Source: JADHUC01 sp964623055
Lineage (GTDB): Bacteria > Planctomycetota > Planctomycetia > Pirellulales > Pirellulaceae
Direction of reading: 5' to 3'
DNA: 64,000 nucleotides
NCBI GenBank assembly: GCA_964623055.1
Contig: CAZURK010000038.1
Coordinates: 1-64,000 of the forward strand
Under the pieces are notes generated by a model. It worked only from the letters and a program-made list of their open reading frames with translations. It had not been told where the DNA came from and made no database searches. A program made the position numbers and the translations under genes. Shown piece by piece: positions 9,211 to 17,396 of this stretch. Numbering within the stretch: position 1 is the stretch's first letter; the number at the start of each line of letters is the position of its first letter.

Positions 9211-10383
9211 TCAGTGATTTCCGGACGTGCCGCCCAGCAGAGGCCGAATTTGCGTGATTCTTATGAGGCCGTCGCGACCGGCTGTCGCGAGGCTATTGCC
9301 GTCGGGCGAGAATGCTATCGAGTGAATGGTATCGCCATGCGACTTGAGGACGGTTTCCAAATCACCAGTATCTGAATTCCACAGCCTGACCACGCGGTCG
9401 TCGCCGCCCGCCGCCAGCAGAGCGCCCTTGGGCGAGAACGCGACACAGCGCACCACGCCGCGGTCGGTGTGGATTGCGCTTGCGTGTTTGCCGTCGGCGG
9501 TGCGCCAGAGGTTCACGGTGCCGTCGTAGCCGGACGAGGCGACCGTCTTACCGTCCGCGGCAAACGCAACGCAGAGCACTGCGTCAGTGTGTCCTTGCAG
9601 TACGGCTCTTGGCTCTCCGGTGTCGACATCCCACAGCCTGGCCGTCTTATCGAAACCGCCGGCCGAGGCGAGCGTCTTGCCATCCGGCGAAAACGCGACG
9701 CGATGCACGGTGCTTCCGTGGCCTTCCAGACGCAAGACTACTTGGCCCCACGACACGTCCCACAGTCTGATTAGATGATCGCCACCGCCCGATGCCAGCA
9801 AGCCGCCATCCGGCGAAAACGCCACGGCCCACGTGCCATCACCATGCGCCTTGATCGTTCTGAGCGTCCGGCCGGAGCCCGCGCTCCATATGCGAATGTG
9901 GTTGTCGCGACTGGCAGACGCAACCGTCTTACCATCCGGAGCGAACGCTACGGCGCGGATGTCGCCTTGGTGCCCGACTCCTGGTGGAACTTGGATCTGT
10001 ATCAACAGTTGCCTTACGCGCAACCGGACTTCCGCCGATTTGGTCTCCCGCAGCAGACGCTGCAAGTCGTCTTCGACTTCGTGAGCCAGGGCGGCGAGTT
10101 GCAGGAAGGCTTGCTGCCGGACATCGAACAGGTCCGCGTCCAAGTCTTGCATTAGCTGGCGTCTGCGCCGCTGTTCCTCCCGCGGTAGAGGCCGCTCGAT
10201 CAACGGCCATAGTCTGACCGTCTTATCGGCACTGCCCGACACAAGCATGTCCCCGTCCGGAGAGTAGGCGATGGAATACACGCCCCCCGTGTGCCCCTTC
10301 AGGAGTCTGGACTGCGGCACTTCGGGCGGTGCCCCGGCGAAGGCTAGAGTGGCGAGCAGGCTGAGTACTAGCGGCATACGCAT
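9211..10383 (-). CDS. Secreted WD40-repeat propeller with a helical insertion
   Basis: 390 residues from the ATG at 10383, which starts a signal peptide (MRMPLVLSLLATLAFAG). The longer frame to 10458 adds residues upstream of that leader with no support. Seven WD40 repeats can be counted by their GH...AFSPDGK...SG..D..(I/V)RLW signatures, matching one seven-bladed propeller. Between repeats 1 and 2 sits a charged helical stretch of ~75 residues (REEQRRRRQLMQDLDADLF to VRQLLIQIQVPPG). Inserts of this kind occur in planctomycete secreted WD40 proteins. It is probably an extracytoplasmic protein-binding scaffold; the partner is unknown. Confidence 0.85.
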   Translation of the reverse strand: MRMPLVLSLLATLAFAGAPPEVPQSRLLKGHTGGVYSIAYSPDGDMLVSGSADKTVRLWPLIERPLPREEQRRRRQLMQDLDADLFDVRQQAFLQLAALAHEVEDDLQRLLRETKSAEVRLRVRQLLIQIQVPPGVGHQGDIRAVAFAPDGKTVASASRDNHIRIWSAGSGRTLRTIKAHGDGTWAVAFSPDGGLLASGGGDHLIRLWDVSWGQVVLRLEGHGSTVHRVAFSPDGKTLASAGGFDKTARLWDVDTGEPRAVLQGHTDAVLCVAFAADGKTVASSGYDGTVNLWRTADGKHASAIHTDRGVVRCVAFSPKGALLAAGGDDRVVRLWNSDTGDLETVLKSHGDTIHSIAFSPDGNSLATAGRDGLIRITQIRPLLGGTSGNH

Positions 10384-10501
10384 GTGATGGAGTATCTTTG
10401 GCCACGTGTTTGGTGAACTACACTCGACCATTTGAGTGTTCGGGGCTTCAAATGGCAAGAGCGATGGTGACGGAGTTAAGCACTTGGGAGATGTTATTCA
10501 C

Positions 10502-12796
10502 GTGTACATCAAATTCCGATTCGCAGCCGATCTGGTATTCTGCTGGTTCTATTTCGCTGCCCTTTACTGCATCGCCCCCGCTGCCGCCAGCGAGATCGTC
10601 TCGGTCGGCCAAGGCAGCTATGCGCTTCGGCCGCCAGCCAACGCCAAGATTCCGCAGCGCATGATCTACGCGTTACCAGCGGTTGGATCCGCCGACAACG
10701 AAGCACGGCCGATGCCAACCAACGATTGGTGGAGTTCGTTGGCGTGGATGCCGTTTTCCGAGCGGCAGTATCCCCATCCGCTGGCAGTAAAGGCCGAATC
10801 GAACGGCTTTCGCGTGTTCTATCCGGGCCCGACGATAACGGCGAACGACGCCGCCATTTTCGGCTTCATGCCGGCTGCAGGTTTCGACGATTTCGTGATC
10901 GGGCATTCGGCCGTTGATGCGTTCAAGGACGCTCGAGTGGGCGCCTTCAGTGACTGGTTTGTCACAGCCGTGCTGGGAAGCGAATCGGACAAGCAACTCG
11001 AAGTCACCTATGGGCACGGCTCGCCGTTTGTCTTCGTTCGTGTGGAAAAGGGCGATCCGACCATGACCTTTTCCGTACCGCCAAATACTTGGCGTGGTGG
11101 GGAGGATGAACCAACTCTGGGCATAACCGTGGGCGGCCGTCACTACGGTGTGTTCGGACCGAGTGGTTCCAGTTGGTCGGATCTGGACAAACGAGAGTGG
11201 ACGAACTGCGCCAACGGCAAGGGCTACTTTTCGGTCGCCGTGTTGCCCGATGCATCTGCGGAGACCCTGGACTTGTTCCGCCGGTTTGCACACAACCACG
11301 TTACCGATACGAGAGTGGCGTGGCGATACGACGAGAGAACCAGCATCGTCGAAACCACGTTTTCGTTCACGACGGCGTCCCACGAAGGACAAGAGAATGG
11401 AACGTTGTTCGCCCTGTATCCACATCAGTGGCAACACACGACGGCCCAACTGCTTGACAGGACCTATGATTCTGTTCGCGGTCCCATGAAGCTGGGCGAG
11501 GGATCCTCGTTCGCGACTCGGATGAGGTTCCCAGGCATCCTGCCAACGCTGCCGGATGTGGGAGTCTGCGACAGAGCTCGAATGCGTGTGTTCATCGACG
11601 AAGTCGTGCAAGAGAAAGTTCCCAGCGTGATGGATACGTATTGGCTGGGCAAACAACTCGGAAAACGGGCAACGCTGATCCCGATCGCGGAGCAGGCGGG
11701 CGATCGAGGGGCTGTCGATGCGCTGTTGATATGGTTGAAATCGCGAATGGAGGATTTCCTGGCGGCGCGCGATTCGCGAGGCAGGCCGAAGCAGCGAAGC
11801 CTGTTCTACTACGACAGACTTTGGGGCACGTTGATCGGCTACCCGGCCAGCTACGGCAGCGATTCCGAGCTGAACGATCACCATTTCCACTACGGCTACT
11901 TTGTGCGCGCTGCGGCCGAAATCGCGCAACGCGAGCCCGCATGGGCGTCCGATGAACGCTGGGGAGCCATGGTGCAACTCCTGGTCAGGGACATTGCCAG
12001 CCCGGACCCCAACGACGCGATGTTCCCTTTTCTTCGCTGCTTTGATCCCTATGCCGGACACAGTTGGGCGTCCGGCCACGGGAAATTCGGCGACGGCAAC
12101 AACAACGAATCCTCCAGCGAAGCAATGAATGCCTGGTACGGGATCATCTTATGGGCAGCGGCAACCGGCGATCGACGCTTGCGCGACCTGGGTATCTACC
12201 TCTATACCACAGAGATGCACGCTATCGAAGACTATTGGTTCGACGTGACCGGCCGGTTTCATCACGCCGGCTATGCACCGTCGGCGGTAACCATGGTGTG
12301 GGGCGGTAAGGGCGCGAACGAAACGTGGTTCTCCGCCAATCCGGAGATGGTGCATGGCATCAATTGGCTACCGATGCACGCCGGGTCACTCTACCTGGGC
12401 CGCTACCCTTCATACGTGCGCAGGAACTATGCGGCGTTGGTGGAAGAAAACAAAGGGACTCAATGGGACGCCTGGTCGGATCTCGTTTGGATGTACCTGG
12501 CGCTGGACAATCCGGGGCAAAGCGTGCGTGAATTCCAGCAGCACGCGTACGATTATCCTTTGGAGGCTGGTAACTCACGCGCCAACGCTTATCACTGGAT
12601 CCGCACACTTGATTCGCTTGGACGCGTAGATCGCTCGATCCACGCGGACAGCCCTTTCTACGCAGTATTCACCAAGAATGGCCGGAAGACCCACGTCGCC
12701 TATAACATGAGCGCAGAGCCACGTGTGATCAAATTCTCGGACGGTACGATGGTCACCTGCGCATCAGAGAGCTTCGCAGTCAACCATGGTGACTAG
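10502..12796 (+). CDS. GH81-family endo-beta-1,3-glucanase
   Basis: About 764 residues from the GTG at 10502, which begins a plausible leader (VYIKFRFAADLVFCWFYF) and has a GGGAG element ~11 bases upstream; the frame can extend to a GTG at 10436. Glycoside hydrolase family 81 enzymes invert and cut beta-1,3-glucans such as laminarin, curdlan or callose. Typical signatures are visible: DEARPMPTNDWWSSL-like opening (MPTNDWWSSLAW), LNDHHFHYGYFVRAAA with the proposed acid, and GDGNNNESSSEAMNAWYG with the catalytic glutamates. A role in feeding on algal polysaccharide fits a planctomycete. The last four bases overlap the convergent hydrolase-like gene. Confidence 0.88.
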   Translation: MYIKFRFAADLVFCWFYFAALYCIAPAAASEIVSVGQGSYALRPPANAKIPQRMIYALPAVGSADNEARPMPTNDWWSSLAWMPFSERQYPHPLAVKAESNGFRVFYPGPTITANDAAIFGFMPAAGFDDFVIGHSAVDAFKDARVGAFSDWFVTAVLGSESDKQLEVTYGHGSPFVFVRVEKGDPTMTFSVPPNTWRGGEDEPTLGITVGGRHYGVFGPSGSSWSDLDKREWTNCANGKGYFSVAVLPDASAETLDLFRRFAHNHVTDTRVAWRYDERTSIVETTFSFTTASHEGQENGTLFALYPHQWQHTTAQLLDRTYDSVRGPMKLGEGSSFATRMRFPGILPTLPDVGVCDRARMRVFIDEVVQEKVPSVMDTYWLGKQLGKRATLIPIAEQAGDRGAVDALLIWLKSRMEDFLAARDSRGRPKQRSLFYYDRLWGTLIGYPASYGSDSELNDHHFHYGYFVRAAAEIAQREPAWASDERWGAMVQLLVRDIASPDPNDAMFPFLRCFDPYAGHSWASGHGKFGDGNNNESSSEAMNAWYGIILWAAATGDRRLRDLGIYLYTTEMHAIEDYWFDVTGRFHHAGYAPSAVTMVWGGKGANETWFSANPEMVHGINWLPMHAGSLYLGRYPSYVRRNYAALVEENKGTQWDAWSDLVWMYLALDNPGQSVREFQQHAYDYPLEAGNSRANAYHWIRTLDSLGRVDRSIHADSPFYAVFTKNGRKTHVAYNMSAEPRVIKFSDGTMVTCASESFAVNHGD

Positions 12797-13872
12797 TTGC
12801 CGCCGATCGGGTTTTTGCGTTCGGCCCAAAGGAGATCTTCCCGTTTCTTGACCAGCCGCAGGTCGATGAATCCGGCGATGTTGCCAATGATTGGCAAGGC
12901 TGGGTTTAAGAGCTTCGTCCCCTTCAGATTCGTCTCGGCGTCCACGAAGAACAGGTCCTGCTTTCGCAGCTTTTCGTTGCGGTCTGCCGGCGGAACGGGC
13001 CGCACTCGTTTCAGCTTGCTGTGGAGGAGTTTGGCATCGCGGTACGAGCTTCGGTCCTTTTCGCCGACGGCGATCAGGATGGACAACCGTTTTGTAATGG
13101 CCCAATGGGTGAGGGCCTTGGTGGCGGTCATCCCCTCAGACGTCTGTCTCGGGGACAGCAGAACCAGCGCCTTGACATCCTGCCCCTGCTTGAACGCGGG
13201 CATCTGCGGCCAACTCCAATCGATCGCTGCCCAATTCGCGGCGACGATCGTGCCTGCTTCCGCGCCAATGACGCACAACATTTCGATGTTGACTTCTTCG
13301 TCATTGTTCTTCTCCATCAGGAACTTCTTGCAGGCTTCGATGTCCAAATGCATGTTGTCTCTGTCGAACTTCGTAAACTTCCTCGCGTCGTCGTGTTTGA
13401 TGGTCTCTGCGTCGCCGTTGGGAAGTTCTCGGCTGGTGCTGCGCCCGTGGCCCCGCAGGTCGGGTACGATGCTGGCATGACCAATGGTCTGAAGGCGGAG
13501 CGCCAAGAGACTGTAATCGCTGCCCTGCCCACCCCAGCCGTGTATCATGATGATTGGTACGGTCTCCTTACCTTTGCGAATCTCCGGCTGCGGTCCGTAG
13601 TAAGTGCAGTAGATCTTCCACCCATCTTTGGTTTTAAGCCAAACGCGTTCCGGTTCCGGCGGTTTCGGCGGCTTTTTCTCCCCCTCCTCTTCCTTGCCCT
13701 TCGAAGCAGGACCTTTGGCAGGTGGGGCCTTCTTCGCTGGCGGCACCGCCGGTTGAGCCCAGGCCGGAACATTGAGTAGCAAACCGAACAACGCAATCGT
13801 GATTCCACGAAAGACGATACGGACTCCGGTATGGTCGTACTGGACACACGTCGTATTCGAGTTCTCCATCAT
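12793..13872 (-). CDS. Alpha/beta-hydrolase-fold protein lacking the catalytic serine
   Basis: 359 residues. An N-terminal hydrophobic segment at ~20-40 (GITIALFGLLLNVPAWAQ) looks like a signal peptide or anchor. A Pro/Lys/Ala/Glu linker follows to residue ~75, then an alpha/beta-hydrolase fold with the oxyanion strand IIMIHGWGGQGSDY and SIVPDLRGHGRS. The nucleophile elbow, normally G-x-S-x-G, reads G-A-E-A-G (203-207), so the serine is glutamate. The C-terminal region where the catalytic histidine normally lies (NLKGTKLL) has no histidine. It is therefore probably a non-enzymatic or divergent member. It ends four bases into the GH81 gene from the other side. Confidence 0.82.
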   Translation of the reverse strand: MMENSNTTCVQYDHTGVRIVFRGITIALFGLLLNVPAWAQPAVPPAKKAPPAKGPASKGKEEEGEKKPPKPPEPERVWLKTKDGWKIYCTYYGPQPEIRKGKETVPIIMIHGWGGQGSDYSLLALRLQTIGHASIVPDLRGHGRSTSRELPNGDAETIKHDDARKFTKFDRDNMHLDIEACKKFLMEKNNDEEVNIEMLCVIGAEAGTIVAANWAAIDWSWPQMPAFKQGQDVKALVLLSPRQTSEGMTATKALTHWAITKRLSILIAVGEKDRSSYRDAKLLHSKLKRVRPVPPADRNEKLRKQDLFFVDAETNLKGTKLLNPALPIIGNIAGFIDLRLVKKREDLLWAERKNPIGGN

Positions 13873-14279
13873 TGCTTCTCTCCCACACAGCGCGATTCGC
13901 CGGATTCGCCCCTTCCCGATCTAAATCCTAGATCGGCGACGGTGACACGTCAATGAAAGTACTTCACCCGTATCGCGTTTGGGTGAAACGGGCCGAGTAG
14001 GCTGAGCGGATTGACTGCGACGGTTTCTCGCTGCAATTAGCTATTTCGAGTGATATTGAACTAACTCTGCGTATGTAGTCTTGGGCCGGGATTTGCGAGT
14101 TGCCTCACGGCGACAACTAATCTGAAGCACTTCAGGTGTGTCCAAACCGGGAAAGGGAATAGAATTGCGAGTGGGACCGAACCTATTACACGGGCGAGTT
14201 ACACGGGTTGCGCAAGCCTGATGTGCGAGCAGGTGTCAAATCAAATCCAAGAGGTGCGACGGAAACGGGAGGAGCAGCC
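13873..14279. other. Intergenic region without a recognised gene
   Basis: No convincing coding frame. Two small inverted repeats are visible: gatcta/tagatc around 13918-13934, and tcaccc/gggtga around 13966-13988. A TTGACT hexamer at 14011 has no good -10 box at the normal distance. The region separates the hydrolase-like gene and the VWA gene, which point away from each other, so promoters for both must lie here. Confidence 0.4.
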
Positions 14280-16298
14280 GTGAGCGTATTGGGGAACCTT
14301 CGAACATGGTGGCAAATGCAAACGGGTGAAGAGGAAACGCCTTTCGACGGCGACTCGGGCGCGTTTCTTGCCAGCTTGGTTTTCCATCTCTTCCTGCTTC
14401 TCGCCTTGGGGCTGATCCCGCTGGCTTTCCGAGACCGTCAAGTCACGCTGACCGTCTCTGCCCCGATAGACGAGATCCTGGAAGACGAACTCAAGTTTCA
14501 GGAGGATTTCGCCGTCAGCGATCGACCGATGCAAGACATCGGCGCAAACAGCGTCGGCGATTTCGAAATGGCCTTGTCTTTGGCGCCCGTGGTTTCCGAC
14601 GTCTCCGATGTTCCCAGCCCCGTTGATCTGACGCCGTCCGAAGTCGGCAATATCGAAATCAACAACGAGATTCAAATCGCCACCGGACTGAATTTCAACA
14701 AGAACCTCACGGTGCGCGGCGCAACGGGCGAAGGCGTCACTGGTGCTTCCGGCGCCATCGACCGGCTGACGGAGGAGATTCTGCGGTCGTTGGAAGAGCG
14801 GAAGACACTTGTCGTATGGATGTTCGATCAATCGGGCAGCCTGGCTCGCCAACGCCAGGCTATCAACGACCGATTCGATCGAATCTACGAGGAACTGGGC
14901 GTGATCGAGGCGTCGGGGAACCCGGCGTTCGCCAAACATGAAGACAAGCCGCTTCTGACGTCCGTTGTGGCGTTTGGCAAGAATGTGACATTGCTGACCG
15001 AGAAGGAAACGGACAATCTGGCGGAGATCAAAGCCGCAGTGGACAGCATCGAACAGGACGAATCCGGTGTCGAAAAGGTCTTCACGGCGATTTTCAGGAC
15101 AGCGGATCGATACAAGAACTATCGAATGCGAGACCCGGTCACCGATGAACCCGAACGCAATGTGATGTTGATCGCTTTCACGGACGAACGGGGCGACGAC
15201 TTGGCGGGTATGGAGACGACGATTGACATTTGTCGGCGGTACGGCATGCCGGCCTATGTGGTCGGCATACCCGCGCCGTTCGGGCGTGAAGAAACCCTGG
15301 TGAAGTATGTGGATCCGGATCCACAGTACGATCAGACCCCGCGGTGGAGCCCGGTCAACCAGGGGCCGGAAACGCTCATGCCCGAGCGGGTCAAGGCGCA
15401 CTTCTGTTCGGCTCGCGAGACCGTCGAGCCGATCGATTCAGGCTTCGGACCGTTTGCCTTGACCCGGCTCTGCTACGAAACCGGCGGAATCTACTTTGCG
15501 GTTCACCCGAACCGCAACGTCTATCGCGAGGTTTCGGAACATGAGGTCGATGAGTTTTCCTCATACTTGAAGTACTTCTTCGATCCACACGTGATGCGGC
15601 GATACAGGCCAGATTACGTTTCGCCCGACGAGTACGTGCGCCGAACGTCGGCCAACAAGGCTCGATGGGCACTCGTCAACGCGTCAGAGAAGTCGTGGAT
15701 AGGGGCCGAGGTCGAGCCTGAACTACGATTCGTCAAGCGAAGCGACGCGGCGCTTGCCCAATCGATCACCAAGGCGAAGAACAATGTGGCCAAATTGGGA
15801 CCGCTCCTGTCGGGCATCTACAAGACACTGAAAATGGGCGAAGCGGACCGCGAGGAGGAAACGACGCCTCGCTGGCAAGCCGGCTACGATTTGGCCATGG
15901 GACAGGTTTTGGCGTCGATGACGCGGGCAGAGATCTATAACGCATTGCTTGAGGAAGTAAGGGTGGGCAAGGCGTTCGAGGAGCCAAGAAACAATACTTG
16001 GAGGCTGGTACCGACGAACGATATCAAGCTCGAAGGACAGCAATCCACTTTCGCGACGCAGGCCAAGGACTACCTGCAACGCGTGATTGACGAACATCCC
16101 GATACCCCATGGGCGGCCCTGGCAAAGTACGAGTTGGACAGGCCCTTCGGCTGGCAGTTGATCGAAGATTACACCGACCTGACCCCTCGCCGTGGCGGCG
16201 GTGGCGGCGGCGCGGGAGGAGGCGGCGGTGTCGGCCGCGGCGTCGCCGGTGGCCCCGCTCCGGCCCGCCCCGTAAGACGCCCCGTGCCCAAGCTGTAA
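14280..16298 (+). CDS. Membrane-anchored von Willebrand factor A domain protein
   Basis: 672 residues from the GTG at 14280, chosen because a strong GGGAGGAG ribosome-binding site sits six bases upstream; the frame could extend to 14208. An N-terminal transmembrane helix (FLASLVFHLFLLLALGLIPL) is followed by an acidic region. The VWA domain has the metal-ion-dependent adhesion site D-x-S-x-S in VVWMFDQSGSLARQ (about residues 183-187) and a later strand MLIAFTDERGDD. After ~350 residues comes a helical segment resembling a TPR unit (DYLQRVIDEHPDTPWAALA) and a Gly-rich then Pro/Arg-rich tail. Proteins of this layout are common in planctomycetes and probably act in adhesion or assembly at the membrane. 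Confidence 0.82.
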   Translation: MSVLGNLRTWWQMQTGEEETPFDGDSGAFLASLVFHLFLLLALGLIPLAFRDRQVTLTVSAPIDEILEDELKFQEDFAVSDRPMQDIGANSVGDFEMALSLAPVVSDVSDVPSPVDLTPSEVGNIEINNEIQIATGLNFNKNLTVRGATGEGVTGASGAIDRLTEEILRSLEERKTLVVWMFDQSGSLARQRQAINDRFDRIYEELGVIEASGNPAFAKHEDKPLLTSVVAFGKNVTLLTEKETDNLAEIKAAVDSIEQDESGVEKVFTAIFRTADRYKNYRMRDPVTDEPERNVMLIAFTDERGDDLAGMETTIDICRRYGMPAYVVGIPAPFGREETLVKYVDPDPQYDQTPRWSPVNQGPETLMPERVKAHFCSARETVEPIDSGFGPFALTRLCYETGGIYFAVHPNRNVYREVSEHEVDEFSSYLKYFFDPHVMRRYRPDYVSPDEYVRRTSANKARWALVNASEKSWIGAEVEPELRFVKRSDAALAQSITKAKNNVAKLGPLLSGIYKTLKMGEADREEETTPRWQAGYDLAMGQVLASMTRAEIYNALLEEVRVGKAFEEPRNNTWRLVPTNDIKLEGQQSTFATQAKDYLQRVIDEHPDTPWAALAKYELDRPFGWQLIEDYTDLTPRRGGGGGGAGGGGGVGRGVAGGPAPARPVRRPVPKL

Positions 16299-16329
16299 CG
16301 CGACCGAGTGCTTCGTGTCTCTTGTCCTC

Positions 16330-16353
16330 GTAGGTTGGGCATTCCTGCCCAAC
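16330..16353. repeat. Single REP-like hairpin with GTAG foot
   Basis: GTAG at 16330-16333 is followed by the hairpin gttgggc-attcct-gcccaac (16334-16353). It lies between two convergent genes (16298 and 16370), where it could also serve as a two-way transcription stop. This is one REP unit, not the paired inverse arrangement seen elsewhere. Confidence 0.7.
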
Positions 16354-16369
16354 TCCAAGCAGGCGGCTC

Positions 16370-17053
16370 TCACGCGGCAGCCGTTGATCGTTGCGGAAAT
16401 CGATATAGCCGGGCGTTACCCTGTTTGCCGACTTGCTCGACGATTCTCATCTTCCGGAAGCAATACGCGATCCGCTGGGCGAACCAGCGATCGATGCCGA
16501 GCATTTTGGCGAGATGCCCAGTGTGGAAAGGCGACGGGAGCCCAGGCGGGATCAGCGCGGTCAAGTCCCGGCCGGTGCGAAAGCGATGCACACGGTGCGT
16601 CTTCGTCAGCTTCTGATCTTCCACTTGAAAATCGTTGGGTCTGCGCCGGCGTCTGCGCCCGTGACCGGGGAATCGCCACTCTTCGGTGTCCACCAGCGGA
16701 ACCTCCAGCGACAGGTTCTTGTGCGGGAAGACGCGAGTAAAGTAGACCAGCTCGTGGAAGATGTCCAAAACACCACCCCGTTTGGGGCTTCGGCGCCGGC
16801 TGACGATACGACCGCCTTTTGCGTCCTGTTTGACGAGCAATTTGCGGACGACGATTGGCTTGACGACCAGCACTCGGTAGTCTTTGACCAAAATGGCTAT
16901 CTTGTCACGAATGGCGGCCAACGAACCATGCTGAATTTCGACGAGTTCGTCACCAGATATCACGTCGATCCTGAATCCGCGGACGGGGGCCTCCAACCGA
17001 GCTTGACCATCGGCGTAGATCTCTTTCAACTGTCGGTGCAGCGTGGTTTCCAT
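16370..17053 (-). CDS. Conserved nuclease-like protein of unknown function (DUF8091-like)
   Basis: 227 residues. The N-terminal half contains RGFRIDVISGDELVEIQHGS, in which the spaced Asp and Glu-x-Gln, flanked by hydrophobic strands, resemble a PD-(D/E)XK nuclease core. DYRVLVVKPIVVRK then supplies a further strand with a lysine. The central part is rich in basic residues (GHGRRRRRRPNDF). The C-terminal ~60 residues (GHLAKMLGIDRWFAQRIAYCF) look like a winged-helix unit. I recall closely similar proteins in other planctomycetes and some deltaproteobacteria, without an assigned role. The nuclease idea is inference from the motif. No clear ribosome-binding site precedes the ATG. Confidence 0.7.
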   Translation of the reverse strand: METTLHRQLKEIYADGQARLEAPVRGFRIDVISGDELVEIQHGSLAAIRDKIAILVKDYRVLVVKPIVVRKLLVKQDAKGGRIVSRRRSPKRGGVLDIFHELVYFTRVFPHKNLSLEVPLVDTEEWRFPGHGRRRRRRPNDFQVEDQKLTKTHRVHRFRTGRDLTALIPPGLPSPFHTGHLAKMLGIDRWFAQRIAYCFRKMRIVEQVGKQGNARLYRFPQRSTAAA

Positions 17054-17396
17054 GGTGGTCGCTGGGATCGAAGAAAGTGGTCGCCGGGCACCAGCATGTA
17101 TCGTCGACAGAATGCGACACCCTGCAGCAGGAGATTCGAAAAACGCTCAATCGGCTGGCATGCTGCTTTCAACGCACCGAAGTTGCGACGGCGGCGGGAA
17201 GACGGGTACTGATGCGCGGAATTCCGGCTCCTCGTTGATACAGGAGCGTTTCCCGTGGCGAACGCTTGCGGGGTTGTGTGCGTAGTACCGAAGTACTGTT
17301 TTCGCCATCGCAAGGTCTTCGTGGCGAGGCGTTGCCACGTTTTTCCCGATGTTATAATAAAAGGTCCGCTCCGTCCTTGCTCGTCTGGACAATCGC
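17054..17396. other. Divergent intergenic region upstream of the radical SAM operon
   Basis: No supported gene. It separates the minus-strand nuclease-like gene and the plus-strand radical SAM cluster. The right end carries the promoter described at 17332-17358. The remainder shows no repeat or conserved RNA that I recognise. Confidence 0.4.
17332..17358 (+). promoter_or_regulatory. Sigma-70-type promoter with extended -10 box
   Basis: TATAAT at 17353-17358 is a perfect -10 hexamer and is preceded by TG one base upstream (TGtTATAAT), the extended -10 motif. TTGCCA at 17332-17337 could be the -35 box, but the 15-base spacer is short, so recognition may rest on the extended -10. Transcription would start near 17365, leaving a leader of about 30 bases before the ATG at 17397. 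Confidence 0.55.

Noticed and set aside
10673..12079. 468-residue minus-strand frame opposite the GH81 gene
   Set aside because: The plus strand carries clear GH81 motifs. The minus frame is low-information and His/Arg-rich, as expected for an antisense shadow.
16433..17212. 259-residue plus-strand frame opposite the nuclease-like gene
   Set aside because: The minus-strand protein has ordered strand-helix motifs that I recognise from conserved homologues; the plus frame does not.
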